Part shown: in pieces, positions 52,041 to 60,978 of the stretch
Position numbering within the stretch: the first letter of the stretch is position 1
How the letters are laid out: each line of letters begins with the position of its first letter
DNA from: Rhizobiaceae bacterium
Lineage (GTDB): Bacteria; Pseudomonadota; Alphaproteobacteria; Rhizobiales; Rhizobiaceae
Direction of reading: 5' to 3'
DNA: 64,000 nucleotides
Assembly (NCBI GenBank): GCA_023953905.1
Contig: JAMLJA010000018.1
Span: forward strand, 1-64,000
Program-made: the position numbers and the translations under genes
Notes under the pieces: generated by a model
Database searches by the model: none
What the model was told of the DNA's origin: nothing
What the model saw: only the letters and a program-made list of their open reading frames with translations

Positions 52041-52690
52041 GCGGAGACGACATTTATCGCAGGCAAAGGTTCGGGCAGAAGACCGGTTTCGGGCAGTTTC
52101 CCGCCCTTCTGGTCGTCGATTTCGTCAACGGTTTTCATGATCCGGAAGTTCTGGGAGGAGGCAACATCCCGGACGCGGTCATGGCGACATTGCCGCTGCT
52201 GGAATTTGCGCGCAATCGCGCGATACCGGTCATTTTCACGCGCATCGTGTATGCACCCGATGGGTCTGACGCGAGCCTCTGGTGCCAGAAGGTCCCGCGT
52301 TTGCAAGACCTCACGGAAGAAGCCCCGGAAAGCCAGATCGTCGCAACGCTGGCTCCACGTCCGGGCGAGATTGTCATACGCAAGACCCAGGCGTCTGCGT
52401 TTTTCGGCACACATCTGGCTGCCTGTCTCGTCGCCAAAAAGATCGACACGCTGATCGTCACCGGCTGCACCACCAGCGGATGTGTCCGGGCCACAGTCGT
52501 TGACGCCATGAGCCTCAACTATCGCACGATCGTGGCCAGCGACTGTGTCGGGGATCGCGCACTGGATCCCCACCGCGCCAATCTCTTCGATATGGGCCAG
52601 AAATATTCAGACCTGATGCGCGGCGCCGAGATTATCGCCGCGCTGGACAGACGAATCGCCGAAACGGTCGATAGCACCGAGATGGCCTGA
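52037..52690 (+). CDS. Isochorismatase-family cysteine hydrolase
   Basis: The 217-residue protein starts at GTG 52037 in a GTGA overlap, with GAGGGGG upstream. Triad residues are Asp in VVDFVNGF (about 32), Lys in VIRKTQASAF (about 116) and Cys in TTSGCVRATV (about 150). It is a second paralogue of the N-carbamoylsarcosine-amidase-like type (shared SAFFGT/SAFHGT and GD-R-P blocks). It is last gene of the operon with the deacetylase-fold enzyme, which suggests hydrolysis of an amide or half-amide made there. The substrate is unknown. Confidence 0.87.
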   Translation: MSGDDIYRRQRFGQKTGFGQFPALLVVDFVNGFHDPEVLGGGNIPDAVMATLPLLEFARNRAIPVIFTRIVYAPDGSDASLWCQKVPRLQDLTEEAPESQIVATLAPRPGEIVIRKTQASAFFGTHLAACLVAKKIDTLIVTGCTTSGCVRATVVDAMSLNYRTIVASDCVGDRALDPHRANLFDMGQKYSDLMRGAEIIAALDRRIAETVDSTEMA

Positions 52691-52711
52691 CTCGTATCCT
52701 GCGTATCCTGA

Positions 52712-53890
52712 TCAGTCTGATGCAAAAAGCCGTTCTGCGTCGGGCGAATATTTGGCGACCTTGTCGGGGTCGAGAGAGACGCCAAGTCCCGGTGAATCCG
52801 GAATGGCCAGCATGCCGTCCGCGTCGAGCTGGAACGGCGTAACCATGATCTTGTCCACATAGGCGCTGCCGCCGATATATTCGACGAGATCGACATTGGG
52901 GAGCGCGGCTGCAAGCTGCAGGTCCGCCGCGAGGCCAAGTGCCGTATTCCACCCATGTCCGATATAGCGCACGCCAAAATCCTGCGCCATCCGCGCGATG
53001 CGGCGCTGTTCGCTCAGGCCGCCGACCTTGGTGACGTCAGGCTGGACGATGTCGAAAGCGCCTCGCACCAGGAATGGCAGGTAGGCCTGCCGGCGTGTCA
53101 GCACTTCGCCGCCGGCAATCGGAATCCGGCTCTCGCGCCGCAGGGCGACGAAGTCGTCAATGTCGTCCGGCCTGACCGGTTCCTCGAACCAATAGACGTC
53201 GTGATCCGCAAGCATATCAGCTGTCCGAAGCGCCCATTTCAGGCCGTTGGGCCAGTGGGCGTCGCTTGCGCCGGCGTCAACCATCAGCTTGCCACCTTCG
53301 GGAAGCGCACGCTTTGCAGCGTCCACAATCGCTTCATCCAGCTTGTAATCGTCGCGTCTGCCGAATGGGCCCCAGCCGATCTTGAAAGCCCGGAAACCTT
53401 GCTCGCGATACCGCGTGATCTCGTCAGACATCGCGGACGGCTCGTCCATCAAGAGAGAGCAGTATGGCATCACGCGATCACGATATCTGCCTCCCGCCAG
53501 CCGCCCGATCGAGAGGCCGGTGACCTGGCCCAAAATGTCCCAGAGCGCTATGTCGATGCCGCTGATTGCGTGGGTGAGGGTGCCGCCGCGCCCCATCCAG
53601 AACGTGTTCTGGTGCAGTTTTTCGCTGACCCGCTCCGGCTCCAGCGCATTTTCTCCAATCAGCAGATTCTCCAGTACCTTGACGGCGGCAACCACGAGGC
53701 GACCGTCGGTGAATGAACTGCCAAAGCCTGTGATTCCCGCATCGGTGTGAACCGCGATCAGTGCATGTATCGAGTCATCCGCCTTGATTTCCTCGGCCCA
53801 TCCGCCGGGCGGGCTTTCACCAACGAGCGGTGCAACGGCAACACGAGTAATGCGAACTGGCGCTGTGGAATTTCTTGCTGGCGCTTGCAT
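52712..53890 (-). CDS. Enolase-superfamily enzyme (mandelate racemase/muconate lactonizing-like)
   Basis: The 392-residue protein starts at ATG 53890; a longer frame upstream runs through the operator. It has an N-terminal capping domain and a TIM barrel with FKIGWGP (catalytic Lys region), metal ligands Asp in MVDAGAS, Glu in WFEEPV and Glu in IAGGE, and a His in GHGWN. These enzymes abstract a proton alpha to a carboxylate (acid-sugar dehydratases, racemases). The GTATAC operator 53-70 nt upstream places it in the regulon of the GntR protein at 60979. The substrate is unknown. Confidence 0.88.
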   Translation of the reverse strand: MQAPARNSTAPVRITRVAVAPLVGESPPGGWAEEIKADDSIHALIAVHTDAGITGFGSSFTDGRLVVAAVKVLENLLIGENALEPERVSEKLHQNTFWMGRGGTLTHAISGIDIALWDILGQVTGLSIGRLAGGRYRDRVMPYCSLLMDEPSAMSDEITRYREQGFRAFKIGWGPFGRRDDYKLDEAIVDAAKRALPEGGKLMVDAGASDAHWPNGLKWALRTADMLADHDVYWFEEPVRPDDIDDFVALRRESRIPIAGGEVLTRRQAYLPFLVRGAFDIVQPDVTKVGGLSEQRRIARMAQDFGVRYIGHGWNTALGLAADLQLAAALPNVDLVEYIGGSAYVDKIMVTPFQLDADGMLAIPDSPGLGVSLDPDKVAKYSPDAERLFASD

Positions 53891-53942
53891 TGCAACCCCT
53901 CTTGTTGCCGGTCTCAGAACGATATTGACTCCGACGAATATA

Positions 53943-53960
53943 GTATACAATTATACAATT
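53943..53960. promoter_or_regulatory. Copy 1 of the GTATAC-N-ATTATAC operator
   Basis: GTATACAATTATACAATT in the divergent promoter of the enolase-superfamily and M81 genes. It aligns without gaps to copies at 59398-59419 and 61755-61780. Such GTATAC-centred sites are typical of FCD-type GntR regulators. Confidence 0.75.
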
Positions 53961-54095
53961 CAAGATATTGGAGACAGTTTCACTGGCCATCTGCCGCGCC
54001 ATTTGAGCGTATTTGACGGTGTGGCATGGACATGATGCCGTCCGCCGTGCCGGACGGGCGGACGCGCGCTGTGTCGGTGGAGAAGAGAGCTGAGC

Positions 54096-55595
54096 ATGCC
54101 GAGAATACTTGTCTTAGATTGCAAGCAGGAAATCTCCTCGTTCAACCCGGTTCCGTCCGAATATGAAAACTTCCACATTTCAAAGGGCGACACGCTTTTC
54201 AGCCATCGGGGCTTGAATACCGAGCTCGGCGGCGCGTTCGACGTGTTCGATCAGCGCTCCAATGTCGTGATTGTCCCAACAATCGCCGCGCGTGCGGGCA
54301 GCGCCGGGTTGCTGTCGGCCAACGGGTGGAGACGCCTGTCGTCCGAGATACTTGACGCGGTCCGCGACGGCATCGACGGCATAGACGCGATCTACGCATC
54401 GCTGCACGGTGCCATGGGGGCGGATGGGGAACTCGATCCGGAAGGCTATTTGCTTGCCGCGATCCGCGAGATGGTTGGCCCCGGCATTCCCATCGTCATC
54501 TCCCTCGATCTTCACGGTATTCTCACGGACCGCATGGTGCGCAATGTCAACGGCCTGACGATCTACCACACTTATCCACACGTCGATTTCGCCGACACCG
54601 GCGCACGGGCGGCGCGTCTGCTTTTGAGGCTGATGGAGGACGGCGTCAGACCGGTGCTTGCCCGCGTCATCGTGCCGGCGCTGGTTCGCGGCGACGAACT
54701 CATCACCGCAACGGGGTGCTACGGCGACCTCATTCGGGAGTGTCAGCGTATCGAACGAGACGGCACTGCGTTGGCCGCGGGCATCATGATCGGCAACCCG
54801 TTCACGGACGTTCCGGAATTGTGCACGCAGGTCATCGTCGAGACGGACGGCGACGCGGCCGTTGCGGAGGCCGAGGCAGTTCGGTTGGCAAATGAGTTCT
54901 GGGCGCAGCGATTTCGCATGCAGGGCAAGCTGATCCCCCTCGACAGGGCAATCGCGCAAGCCCGGACGATGAAAGGTCCTCTCGTTTTCACCGATGCTGC
55001 CGATGCGACGTCGTCGGGCGCGACTGGCGATTCGAATGCCATCATCGCGGCGTTGAGCGATGCGAACTATCCCGGCAGCGTTCTGGCCCAGATCGTAGAT
55101 CCCCAAGCCGCGGCTGCCGCACACCGGGCTGGTGTGGGGGCCACGATCTCCGTGACGTTGGGTGGGGCGATGGATCCTCGGCGCTATCAGCCGATGGCCG
55201 TTACCGCCCGAGTCCGGCTGTTGTCAGACGGCAATTCGCGGCTGGAGACGATGAAAACCGAGCTTGAAGCGGGCCCGACAGCCGTCCTGACGTTCGACAA
55301 TTTCACGGTCGTCGTGTTTTCCACGTCTATCAGCCTTTTCGATCGGGCCATGTATTATTCGAATGGTTGCAATCCTGTCGATTTCGGTCTGATCGTGGTG
55401 AAGTCGCCGCATACTGAATTCCACATGTACGACGCGTGGGTGGAAAAGAACTTCAATGTAGACGCACGGGGCGCGACTTCGGCTGATATCCCAAGTCTCG
55501 GTCATACGGTCTGCATGCGGCCTATTTACCCGCTCGACCGGGACATAGAATTCAAGCCGGAGGCGGTGATCTATTCGATCGCTCCCGGCCGCTGA
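54096..55595 (+). CDS. M81-family (MlrC-like) metallopeptidase/amidase
   Basis: The 499-residue protein begins MPRILVLDCKQEISSFNPVPSEYENF and contains the M81 blocks YASLHGAMGADGELDPEGYLL, VISLDLHGILTDRMV, TYPHVDFADTGARAARLL and NPFTDVPELC. It ends with a C-terminal MlrC domain (TSSGATGDSNAIIAAL; DRAMYYSNGCNPVDFGLIVVKSP). MlrC hydrolyses linear tetrapeptides in microcystin breakdown, but most homologues have other, uncharacterised amide substrates. No signal peptide. It shares the regulatory region with the enolase-superfamily gene. Confidence 0.88.
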   Translation: MPRILVLDCKQEISSFNPVPSEYENFHISKGDTLFSHRGLNTELGGAFDVFDQRSNVVIVPTIAARAGSAGLLSANGWRRLSSEILDAVRDGIDGIDAIYASLHGAMGADGELDPEGYLLAAIREMVGPGIPIVISLDLHGILTDRMVRNVNGLTIYHTYPHVDFADTGARAARLLLRLMEDGVRPVLARVIVPALVRGDELITATGCYGDLIRECQRIERDGTALAAGIMIGNPFTDVPELCTQVIVETDGDAAVAEAEAVRLANEFWAQRFRMQGKLIPLDRAIAQARTMKGPLVFTDAADATSSGATGDSNAIIAALSDANYPGSVLAQIVDPQAAAAAHRAGVGATISVTLGGAMDPRRYQPMAVTARVRLLSDGNSRLETMKTELEAGPTAVLTFDNFTVVVFSTSISLFDRAMYYSNGCNPVDFGLIVVKSPHTEFHMYDAWVEKNFNVDARGATSADIPSLGHTVCMRPIYPLDRDIEFKPEAVIYSIAPGR

Positions 55596-55672
55596 CGTGC
55601 CTCGCGGCGATCGATTAGGGACGGTCCCACGAATGGCGAAATGGACGGGCGTTTCGTGAGGGCAGGACTGGC

Positions 55673-56005
55673 ATGAATAGCCGCCCCAATATTCTCTTTC
55701 TGCTTTCAACCAGCATGCGCAAAAGATCGCGGGCTGCTACGGCGATGACCTGACCCCGACGCCTAACATCGACAGAATTGCTCTTCGAGGACGACCCTGA
55801 CGAACGCCACGACCTGGGCGAAGACCCGAGCTTAGCTGAGCTCCGCCAGCGTCTTGGCGCGCGCCTTTTGGAGGGATGGGATCCTATGCGCATCCGTGAA
55901 GAGGTCGACCTGCGATGCGCCGAGAAGGCGCTTCTGAGACGATGGGGACAGAAGACGCAGCCCCCGAGCCTGTTTCAGTTTCCGATCACGGCAAAAGATA
56001 GCTAG
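55673..56005 (+). pseudogene. Sulfatase remnant (frameshift plus large internal deletion)
   Basis: From ATG 55673 the frame reads MNSRPNILFLLS, a sulfatase N-terminus. After one missing base near 55708, the +1-shifted frame continues QHAQKIAGCYGDDLTPTPNIDRIA, which is the expected continuation. At about 55781 the sequence jumps, in a third frame, to a sulfatase C-terminus (LFEDDPDERHDLGEDP... LLEGWDP...). The core with the Cys-x-Pro-x-Arg site is lost. The original gene probably encoded a leaderless sulfatase related to its two intact neighbours. The flanking 55596-55672 and 56006-56029 show nothing else. Confidence 0.85.
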
Positions 56006-56029
56006 CTGGAAAAGCCTGCCTGATCGCCT

Positions 56030-57310
56030 TCAATCGCCAGTGAGTGCCGCAAGCCGGGGAGCGATATCCTTTGCCACGGCTGCCGCGAGTTTCTGACCGC
56101 GTTCGTCTTCGATTTCGCTGGCCCATCGCTGCATACGTTCCGTCAGATGGAGGATGGTCGCAGCATAGTCCTGATAATGCTTGAAGCGCTCGAATCCGCC
56201 ATCCTCGCGCGGCGTCAGATAGACGTTGAGTTCTTCCTCGGGATCGGCTCGCAAGTCATACAGCTCATGCGCGCCATTGGCCGACGCGATCAACTTCCAA
56301 TCAGCCGTTCGGATCGCACGCTGCTCGATCTTGCTCACATGCGTGACGTTCTGAACGAAGTAGTCGTCACGCCATCCGCGCGCATTCTCGTCGACGAGCA
56401 GCGGCTTCAGGCTGCGGCCATGCATGTCGTCCGGGATGGGCGTACCTGCGAAGTCCAGCATTGTCGGCGCCAGATCCTGCAGCCCGATCGGGCTGTCGCA
56501 ACGCGATGACGGCCTGATACCGGGGCCCTCCACGATGAATGGAATGCGTATTGCGTCGTCATGGCATACGAATTTGTGCTCACCCTCCGGTCGATAGAAG
56601 AATGTGTCGCCGTGGTCCGAGAAATAGAAGACGACCGTGTTGTCTGCCAAGCCGCAGTCGCTCAGCGCGGCCCTCACGCGGGCAAGATCTTCGTCGAGGG
56701 CGCTCACTGCCGCATAATATCCCGCAAATGGCACTCCTTTCCCGCGATAGGGCGCGTAGAAGCGTTCGGGTGCGGAGTAGGGATCGTGAGGCGGGTAGAA
56801 GCTCAGCACCATGGCGAATGGCTGGGTCTCGCTCTTCCTCTCGCTGAGAAAGGCAAGAGCCGCGTCCGTCTGGCGATTGGGCCTGTACTGGCCGTCAAGA
56901 AGCCCGTCGATCCAATGGCCCTTGCGTGAATTAAATGATTCTTCCCAGACGTCGAAGAATGGTGGCTGATTTTCGCCGAGATGCCACTTGCCGAAATGCG
57001 CGGTCAGGTAGCCTGCCTCCTGAAGATGATCGAATACCGTCTTCTTCACCCCGGCATGCGAGGCGAAGGCGTTGTCGACGCCGTAGAGATTGTCGATGAG
57101 CTTGTGACGATGAGGGTAGACACCTGTCCACATCGTCCCGCGCGCCGGCGTGCAAACGGGCCATGGCGTGAACGCGGCATCGAAAGATTTGCCGGCCGCC
57201 GCCATGGCGTCGGTGCCTGGGGTTACTGTGAAGCGGTTCCCGTATGACGCCAGTGAATCACTGCGCTGCTGGTCTGAAATGACAAGGACGATATTCGGAA
57301 GGCTCGACAC
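56030..57310 (-). CDS. Sulfatase (type I, cytoplasmic)
   Basis: The 426-residue protein starts at GTG 57310 with AAGGAG upstream, 12 nt after dppF. The formylglycine site is Cys53-Thr-Pro55-Ala-Arg57 in WPVCTPARGTM. Metal-binding blocks include VISDQQRSD (N-terminal Asp pair), GKWHLGE and FSDHGD. No signal peptide is present, so it should act in the cytoplasm on an imported substrate. Type I sulfatases and phosphonate monoester hydrolases share this fold, so the ester type is open. It is the last gene of the dppD-dppF-sulfatase operon. Confidence 0.9.
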   Translation of the reverse strand: MSSLPNIVLVISDQQRSDSLASYGNRFTVTPGTDAMAAAGKSFDAAFTPWPVCTPARGTMWTGVYPHRHKLIDNLYGVDNAFASHAGVKKTVFDHLQEAGYLTAHFGKWHLGENQPPFFDVWEESFNSRKGHWIDGLLDGQYRPNRQTDAALAFLSERKSETQPFAMVLSFYPPHDPYSAPERFYAPYRGKGVPFAGYYAAVSALDEDLARVRAALSDCGLADNTVVFYFSDHGDTFFYRPEGEHKFVCHDDAIRIPFIVEGPGIRPSSRCDSPIGLQDLAPTMLDFAGTPIPDDMHGRSLKPLLVDENARGWRDDYFVQNVTHVSKIEQRAIRTADWKLIASANGAHELYDLRADPEEELNVYLTPREDGGFERFKHYQDYAATILHLTERMQRWASEIEDERGQKLAAAVAKDIAPRLAALTGD

Positions 57311-57322
57311 GATTGCTCCTTG

Positions 57323-58333
57323 CTAGACAGACGGAAATGGATTGGCCGGAGAGCCCGCCAAATGACACGAGACGGTGTGGCCCGGTGCCAGTTCGCGCAA
57401 TGTTGGCGGCTCAGTGGAGCACCGCGCAATCGCAATGGGACAGCGCGTATGAAATCGGCATCCACTGGGCGGGTTCGCGGCGCTGGGCACATCACCCATG
57501 ATCGTGAAGAAGGATTTGCGCCCTTTGGCGGCGGATGGCACCGACCGTAGCAGTGCCTGCGTGTAGGGATGCGCAGGGCTTTGAAACAGCGGCCCGCGCG
57601 GGGCGAGCTCGACGATCTGGCCGAGATACATCACCGCGACCCGGTCCGAAATGTGCCGGACCACGCCAAGGTCGTGGGAAATGAACAGATAGGTCAGACC
57701 GAGTTCGCGCTTCAGTTCCTGCAGAAGATTGAGGATTTGCGCCTGCACGGACACGTCGAGCGCCGATACCGCTTCGTCGCACACGATAAAGGCCGGCTCC
57801 AGGGCCAGTGCACGGGCGATGCAGATGCGCTGGCGTTGACCGCCTGAGAATTCGTGTGGGTATCGCCCGGCGTGGAAGCTCGCTAGTCCGACCCGGTCGA
57901 GCAGGCGCCGCAGTTTCCGTTCGCGGGCCACATGATCGTCCACGCCATGAATGACAAGCGGTTCCACGATGAGTTCACCCGCAGTCATGCGTGGATTGAG
58001 CGCGCCGAACGGATCCTGGAAAATGATCTGCATGTGACGCCGCATGGCGCGCATCTCGCTCGCCTCAAGCGAGAGGACGTCCTTTCCGTCGAACTGGACG
58101 CTGCCCGCCGTGGCGCCGAGCAGGCGCAGAACCAGCCTGCCGGTGGTGGTTTTTCCGCACCCGCTCTCACCGACCAGTCCGAGTGTTTCGCCCCGGTCTA
58201 TGGTGAAGCTCACATCGTCTACGGCACGAATGGAATGGCTTTCGCCGAAAAACCCGCTTTTGCCTGCCGTAAAATCCTTGCGGAGCCGATCAACGACGAG
58301 GATGGGATCGCTCTGTGGGTGGGACGAAATCAC
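57323..58333 (-). CDS. dppF: Dpp/Opp-type ABC importer ATP-binding protein F
   Basis: The 336-residue protein starts at GTG 58333, overlapping the dppD stop (GTGA). It has Walker A GESGCGKTT, signature FSGGQRQRICIARAL, Walker B AFIVCDEAVSALD, and the C-terminal oligopeptide-transporter domain with a Cys cluster (CRFHTRCPIAIARC). The permeases and binding protein are encoded on the other strand at 61875-64000. The substrate could be a sulfated compound rather than a peptide, given the sulfatases. Confidence 0.92.
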   Translation of the reverse strand: MISSHPQSDPILVVDRLRKDFTAGKSGFFGESHSIRAVDDVSFTIDRGETLGLVGESGCGKTTTGRLVLRLLGATAGSVQFDGKDVLSLEASEMRAMRRHMQIIFQDPFGALNPRMTAGELIVEPLVIHGVDDHVARERKLRRLLDRVGLASFHAGRYPHEFSGGQRQRICIARALALEPAFIVCDEAVSALDVSVQAQILNLLQELKRELGLTYLFISHDLGVVRHISDRVAVMYLGQIVELAPRGPLFQSPAHPYTQALLRSVPSAAKGRKSFFTIMGDVPSAANPPSGCRFHTRCPIAIARCSTEPPTLRELAPGHTVSCHLAGSPANPFPSV

Positions 58334-59361
58334 TGGCCCACCCCTGGAAACTGGTAACCCGTATTGCGGATGCACGCTGCACGATGGCCGCCGCCGCAGT
58401 CGATCAAATCCGGTACCGCCGTCGCGCATATGGGCCTTGCATATCCGCAGCGTGGCTCGAAGCGACATCCCGGCGGAAGGTCGAATACCGGCGGAACTGT
58501 TCCCCTGATAGTCTGGAGATGCTCCTGGTCGCGATCCACGGGTGGAATGCTGGCGAGCAGACCTTCCGTATAGGGATGCAGCGGGTGAGTGAATACTGCG
58601 TCGGCTCGCGCGTCCTCCAGCACCTGACCCACATACATGATCAGCACCCTGTCGGTGAAAGCAGACACCACGCCGAGATCGTGGCTGATCAGGATGATTC
58701 CCATTTTGTATTCGGCCTGCAGGTCTAGCATCAGGTCGAGGATCTGCGCCTGCACTGTCACATCAAGCGCCGTCGTCGGTTCGTCCGCGATCAACAGTTT
58801 CGGCCGACAGATCAGAGCCATCGCAATCATCACCCGCTGCCGCATGCCCCCCGAAAGCCGATGCGGATAGTCGTCCATCCGTTGTTCGGGGGAGGGAATG
58901 CCGACCCGGCGAAGCGCTTCGATGCCCCGCTCGCGCGCTTCGCGCCGGCTGACATTCATATGTCGGCGCACAGTTTCCATGATCTGGCCGCCGATTGTGA
59001 GCACAGGATTGAGCGCGGTCATCGGCTCCTGAAAGATCATGCCGATCGAAGCGCCGCGAAGTTCTTCCAGTCGCCCGTCGCTGGCGCTCAGCAGGTCCTC
59101 GCCGTTCAACTTCAATCGTTTGGCCGAGAGCAACCCGTTCTGAGGCAGAAGACGCATGACGGAAAGAGCGGTCATGCTTTTGCCGCTTCCCGACTCCCCG
59201 ACGATCCCGAGAATCTCACCTGCAGACAGCGTGAAGGAGAGTCCATCCACCACGTTTGCGCCATTGAACGATACCCGCAGATCCTCGACCTCAAGCAAAG
59301 GCTCTGAGATTGCTGAGTTTTCCGCCGCGTCTCCCGTGTTCCGCACATCCGATGCCTGCAC
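58330..59361 (-). CDS. dppD: Dpp/Opp-type ABC importer ATP-binding protein D
   Basis: The 343-residue protein starts at GTG 59361 with GAGAGGA six nt upstream. The longer open frame (to 59583) crosses the operator and the divergent gene, so it is rejected. It has Walker A GESGSGKSM, signature LSGGMRQRVMIAMAL, Walker B LLIADEPTTALD, and the C-terminal Cys-rich motif CRFEPRCGYARPIC. It is first gene of the operon, with operator copy 2 at 59398-59419 just upstream. Confidence 0.92.
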   Translation of the reverse strand: MQASDVRNTGDAAENSAISEPLLEVEDLRVSFNGANVVDGLSFTLSAGEILGIVGESGSGKSMTALSVMRLLPQNGLLSAKRLKLNGEDLLSASDGRLEELRGASIGMIFQEPMTALNPVLTIGGQIMETVRRHMNVSRREARERGIEALRRVGIPSPEQRMDDYPHRLSGGMRQRVMIAMALICRPKLLIADEPTTALDVTVQAQILDLMLDLQAEYKMGIILISHDLGVVSAFTDRVLIMYVGQVLEDARADAVFTHPLHPYTEGLLASIPPVDRDQEHLQTIRGTVPPVFDLPPGCRFEPRCGYARPICATAVPDLIDCGGGHRAACIRNTGYQFPGVGQ

Positions 59362-59397
59362 AGTGATCCTCTCAGAAATCGCTTTACCAGCGCAATG

Positions 59398-59419
59398 ATT
59401 GTATACCATTATACGATTT
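59398..59419. promoter_or_regulatory. Copy 2 of the GTATAC-N-ATTATAC operator
   Basis: ATTGTATACCATTATACGAT lies between the diverging dppD and sulfatase genes, 37 nt before dppD and 89 nt before the sulfatase start. One site could control both operons. Confidence 0.78.
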
Positions 59420-59507
59420 GCAAGGGCGCACGAAGATTGAGTGCCCGTATTTTGGGTGGCTTTCGACGGGTACGGCGCGCGCCTGCCAAGCAACGGATGG
59501 GTTGAGT

Positions 59508-60971
59508 ATGGACCGGCCGAACATCGTTGTGGTGCTTGTCGACCAGATGAGGCGCGACGCCATGAGTTGCGCGGGCGATCCAAATGTCATGACCCCTAAT
59601 CTCGATCGAATGGCCCGAAATGGTGTCCGCTTCACCTCGGCTTGCTCCACCTTCCCCGCCTGCGTGCCCTTCCGCTTTTCATTGATGACAGGCGAATATG
59701 CCCATTCGCGCAACGTGCCCGCGCTTGGGTACAGGCTCTCGCCAGCCGAGCGCACATTGGGCGACGCGATCAAGGCGCAAGGTTACGCGACCGCCTATAT
59801 CGGCAAGTGGCACCTCTATTCCGCTTACGGCGTGAGTGGCGGCCTCACTCTGTCCCAAGCCAGCCGCACCCCGGTTCCAGCCAGCCACCGGCGGGGGTTC
59901 GACCACTGGCGCGGCTTCGAGCTCAGAAACGAGTTCTATGATACGTTCTACTTTGCCGACGACGATCCTGAGCCGCGGCGGCTGGAAGGACACCAGACTG
60001 ACGGACTTTTCGCCTTGGCGGTCGATTATCTGGAAAACCGTCGTGACGCGGACCGTCCCTTCTTTCTGGTGCTGTCTGTCGAGGCACCGCATCCGCCATT
60101 CATGGCGTCGGAAGAAAGCCTTCGGCGTGTATGTGAGCGCGGGCCGCCGGTTCCCCGGCCCAATCAGGATCTGGGTGCCATCAGCTTCTTTCCGCCCGAA
60201 TGGTACGAGGAGAACGGTCCGGCCGGTAGGGTCGACCCCGCAGACCCCCAATCGGTGAGACGCGTGGCCGATGCCAACATGCAGGCGTACTACGCGATGA
60301 TCGAGATGATCGACGCCAATATGGGGCGGCTCGATGAGACGATAACGCAACAAGGCATTGCCGACAAAACGCTCGTCGTCTTTCTTTCCGATCACGGTGA
60401 ACTGGGCGGCAGCCACGGCCTGCTCGGCAAGGCTGAACCCTGGGAAGAGTCGGTGGGGATACCTCTCATCGTTTCGGGGCCTGAAACGCTTGTCGCAGGA
60501 CGGGGAACGACCGCATCTGTTCCCATCAACACCGAGGATCTGTTCCCCACCCTTGTCGGACTTGCCGGAGGTGTCGCTGGCGGCGACCTCAAGGGCATGG
60601 ACCTGTCAGGCTTCCTTCGCGGAGAAAGCCCGGAGCCGGCGCGGGACGGCGTCCTTTTGGAGTTCGTCACGGAGACGCGCTCAAACCGGGCCTACTATGA
60701 CGAAACCTGGCGTGCCATCAGAACCGCGCGATACAAATATAGCGTGATCGGCGACAGATCAGGCGCAAGACCGTGGCAACTCTTCGATCTGCGTGACGAT
60801 CCTTATGAGATGACCAATCTGGTAGACCTGTCGGAACACATGGATGTTGCACGGGACATGCATCGTCGCCTGGCAGCACTGCTTGACGAAACAGACGATG
60901 ACTACGCCTTGGCATCGGCCTTCGGACTTCCTGCGCGCAATGCCGTCTCCGCTGACTCGCCGACTGTTTGA
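59508..60971 (+). CDS. Sulfatase (type I, cytoplasmic)
   Basis: The 487-residue protein starts at ATG 59508 (MDRPNIVVVLVDQ); the 30 open codons upstream overlap the operator region. The formylglycine site is Cys52-Val-Pro54-Phe-Arg56 in FPACVPFRFSLMTG. Other blocks are VDQMRRDAMS, GKWHLYS and FLSDHGELGGSHGL. No signal peptide is present. It differs clearly from the sulfatase at 56030, so the two may act on different positions or substrates. It is alone in its plus-strand unit, converging on the GntR gene with a 7-nt gap. Confidence 0.9.
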   Translation: MDRPNIVVVLVDQMRRDAMSCAGDPNVMTPNLDRMARNGVRFTSACSTFPACVPFRFSLMTGEYAHSRNVPALGYRLSPAERTLGDAIKAQGYATAYIGKWHLYSAYGVSGGLTLSQASRTPVPASHRRGFDHWRGFELRNEFYDTFYFADDDPEPRRLEGHQTDGLFALAVDYLENRRDADRPFFLVLSVEAPHPPFMASEESLRRVCERGPPVPRPNQDLGAISFFPPEWYEENGPAGRVDPADPQSVRRVADANMQAYYAMIEMIDANMGRLDETITQQGIADKTLVVFLSDHGELGGSHGLLGKAEPWEESVGIPLIVSGPETLVAGRGTTASVPINTEDLFPTLVGLAGGVAGGDLKGMDLSGFLRGESPEPARDGVLLEFVTETRSNRAYYDETWRAIRTARYKYSVIGDRSGARPWQLFDLRDDPYEMTNLVDLSEHMDVARDMHRRLAALLDETDDDYALASAFGLPARNAVSADSPTV

Positions 60972-60978
60972 ATGAGCC

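Noticed and set aside
54180..55124. 314-codon minus-strand open frame opposite the M81 gene
   Set aside because: The plus strand carries conserved M81 blocks over the same stretch; the antisense translation has no domain.
59362..59583. N-terminal extension of dppD
   Set aside because: It runs through the operator and the sulfatase start region; GTG 59361 has a well-placed GAGAGGA site.
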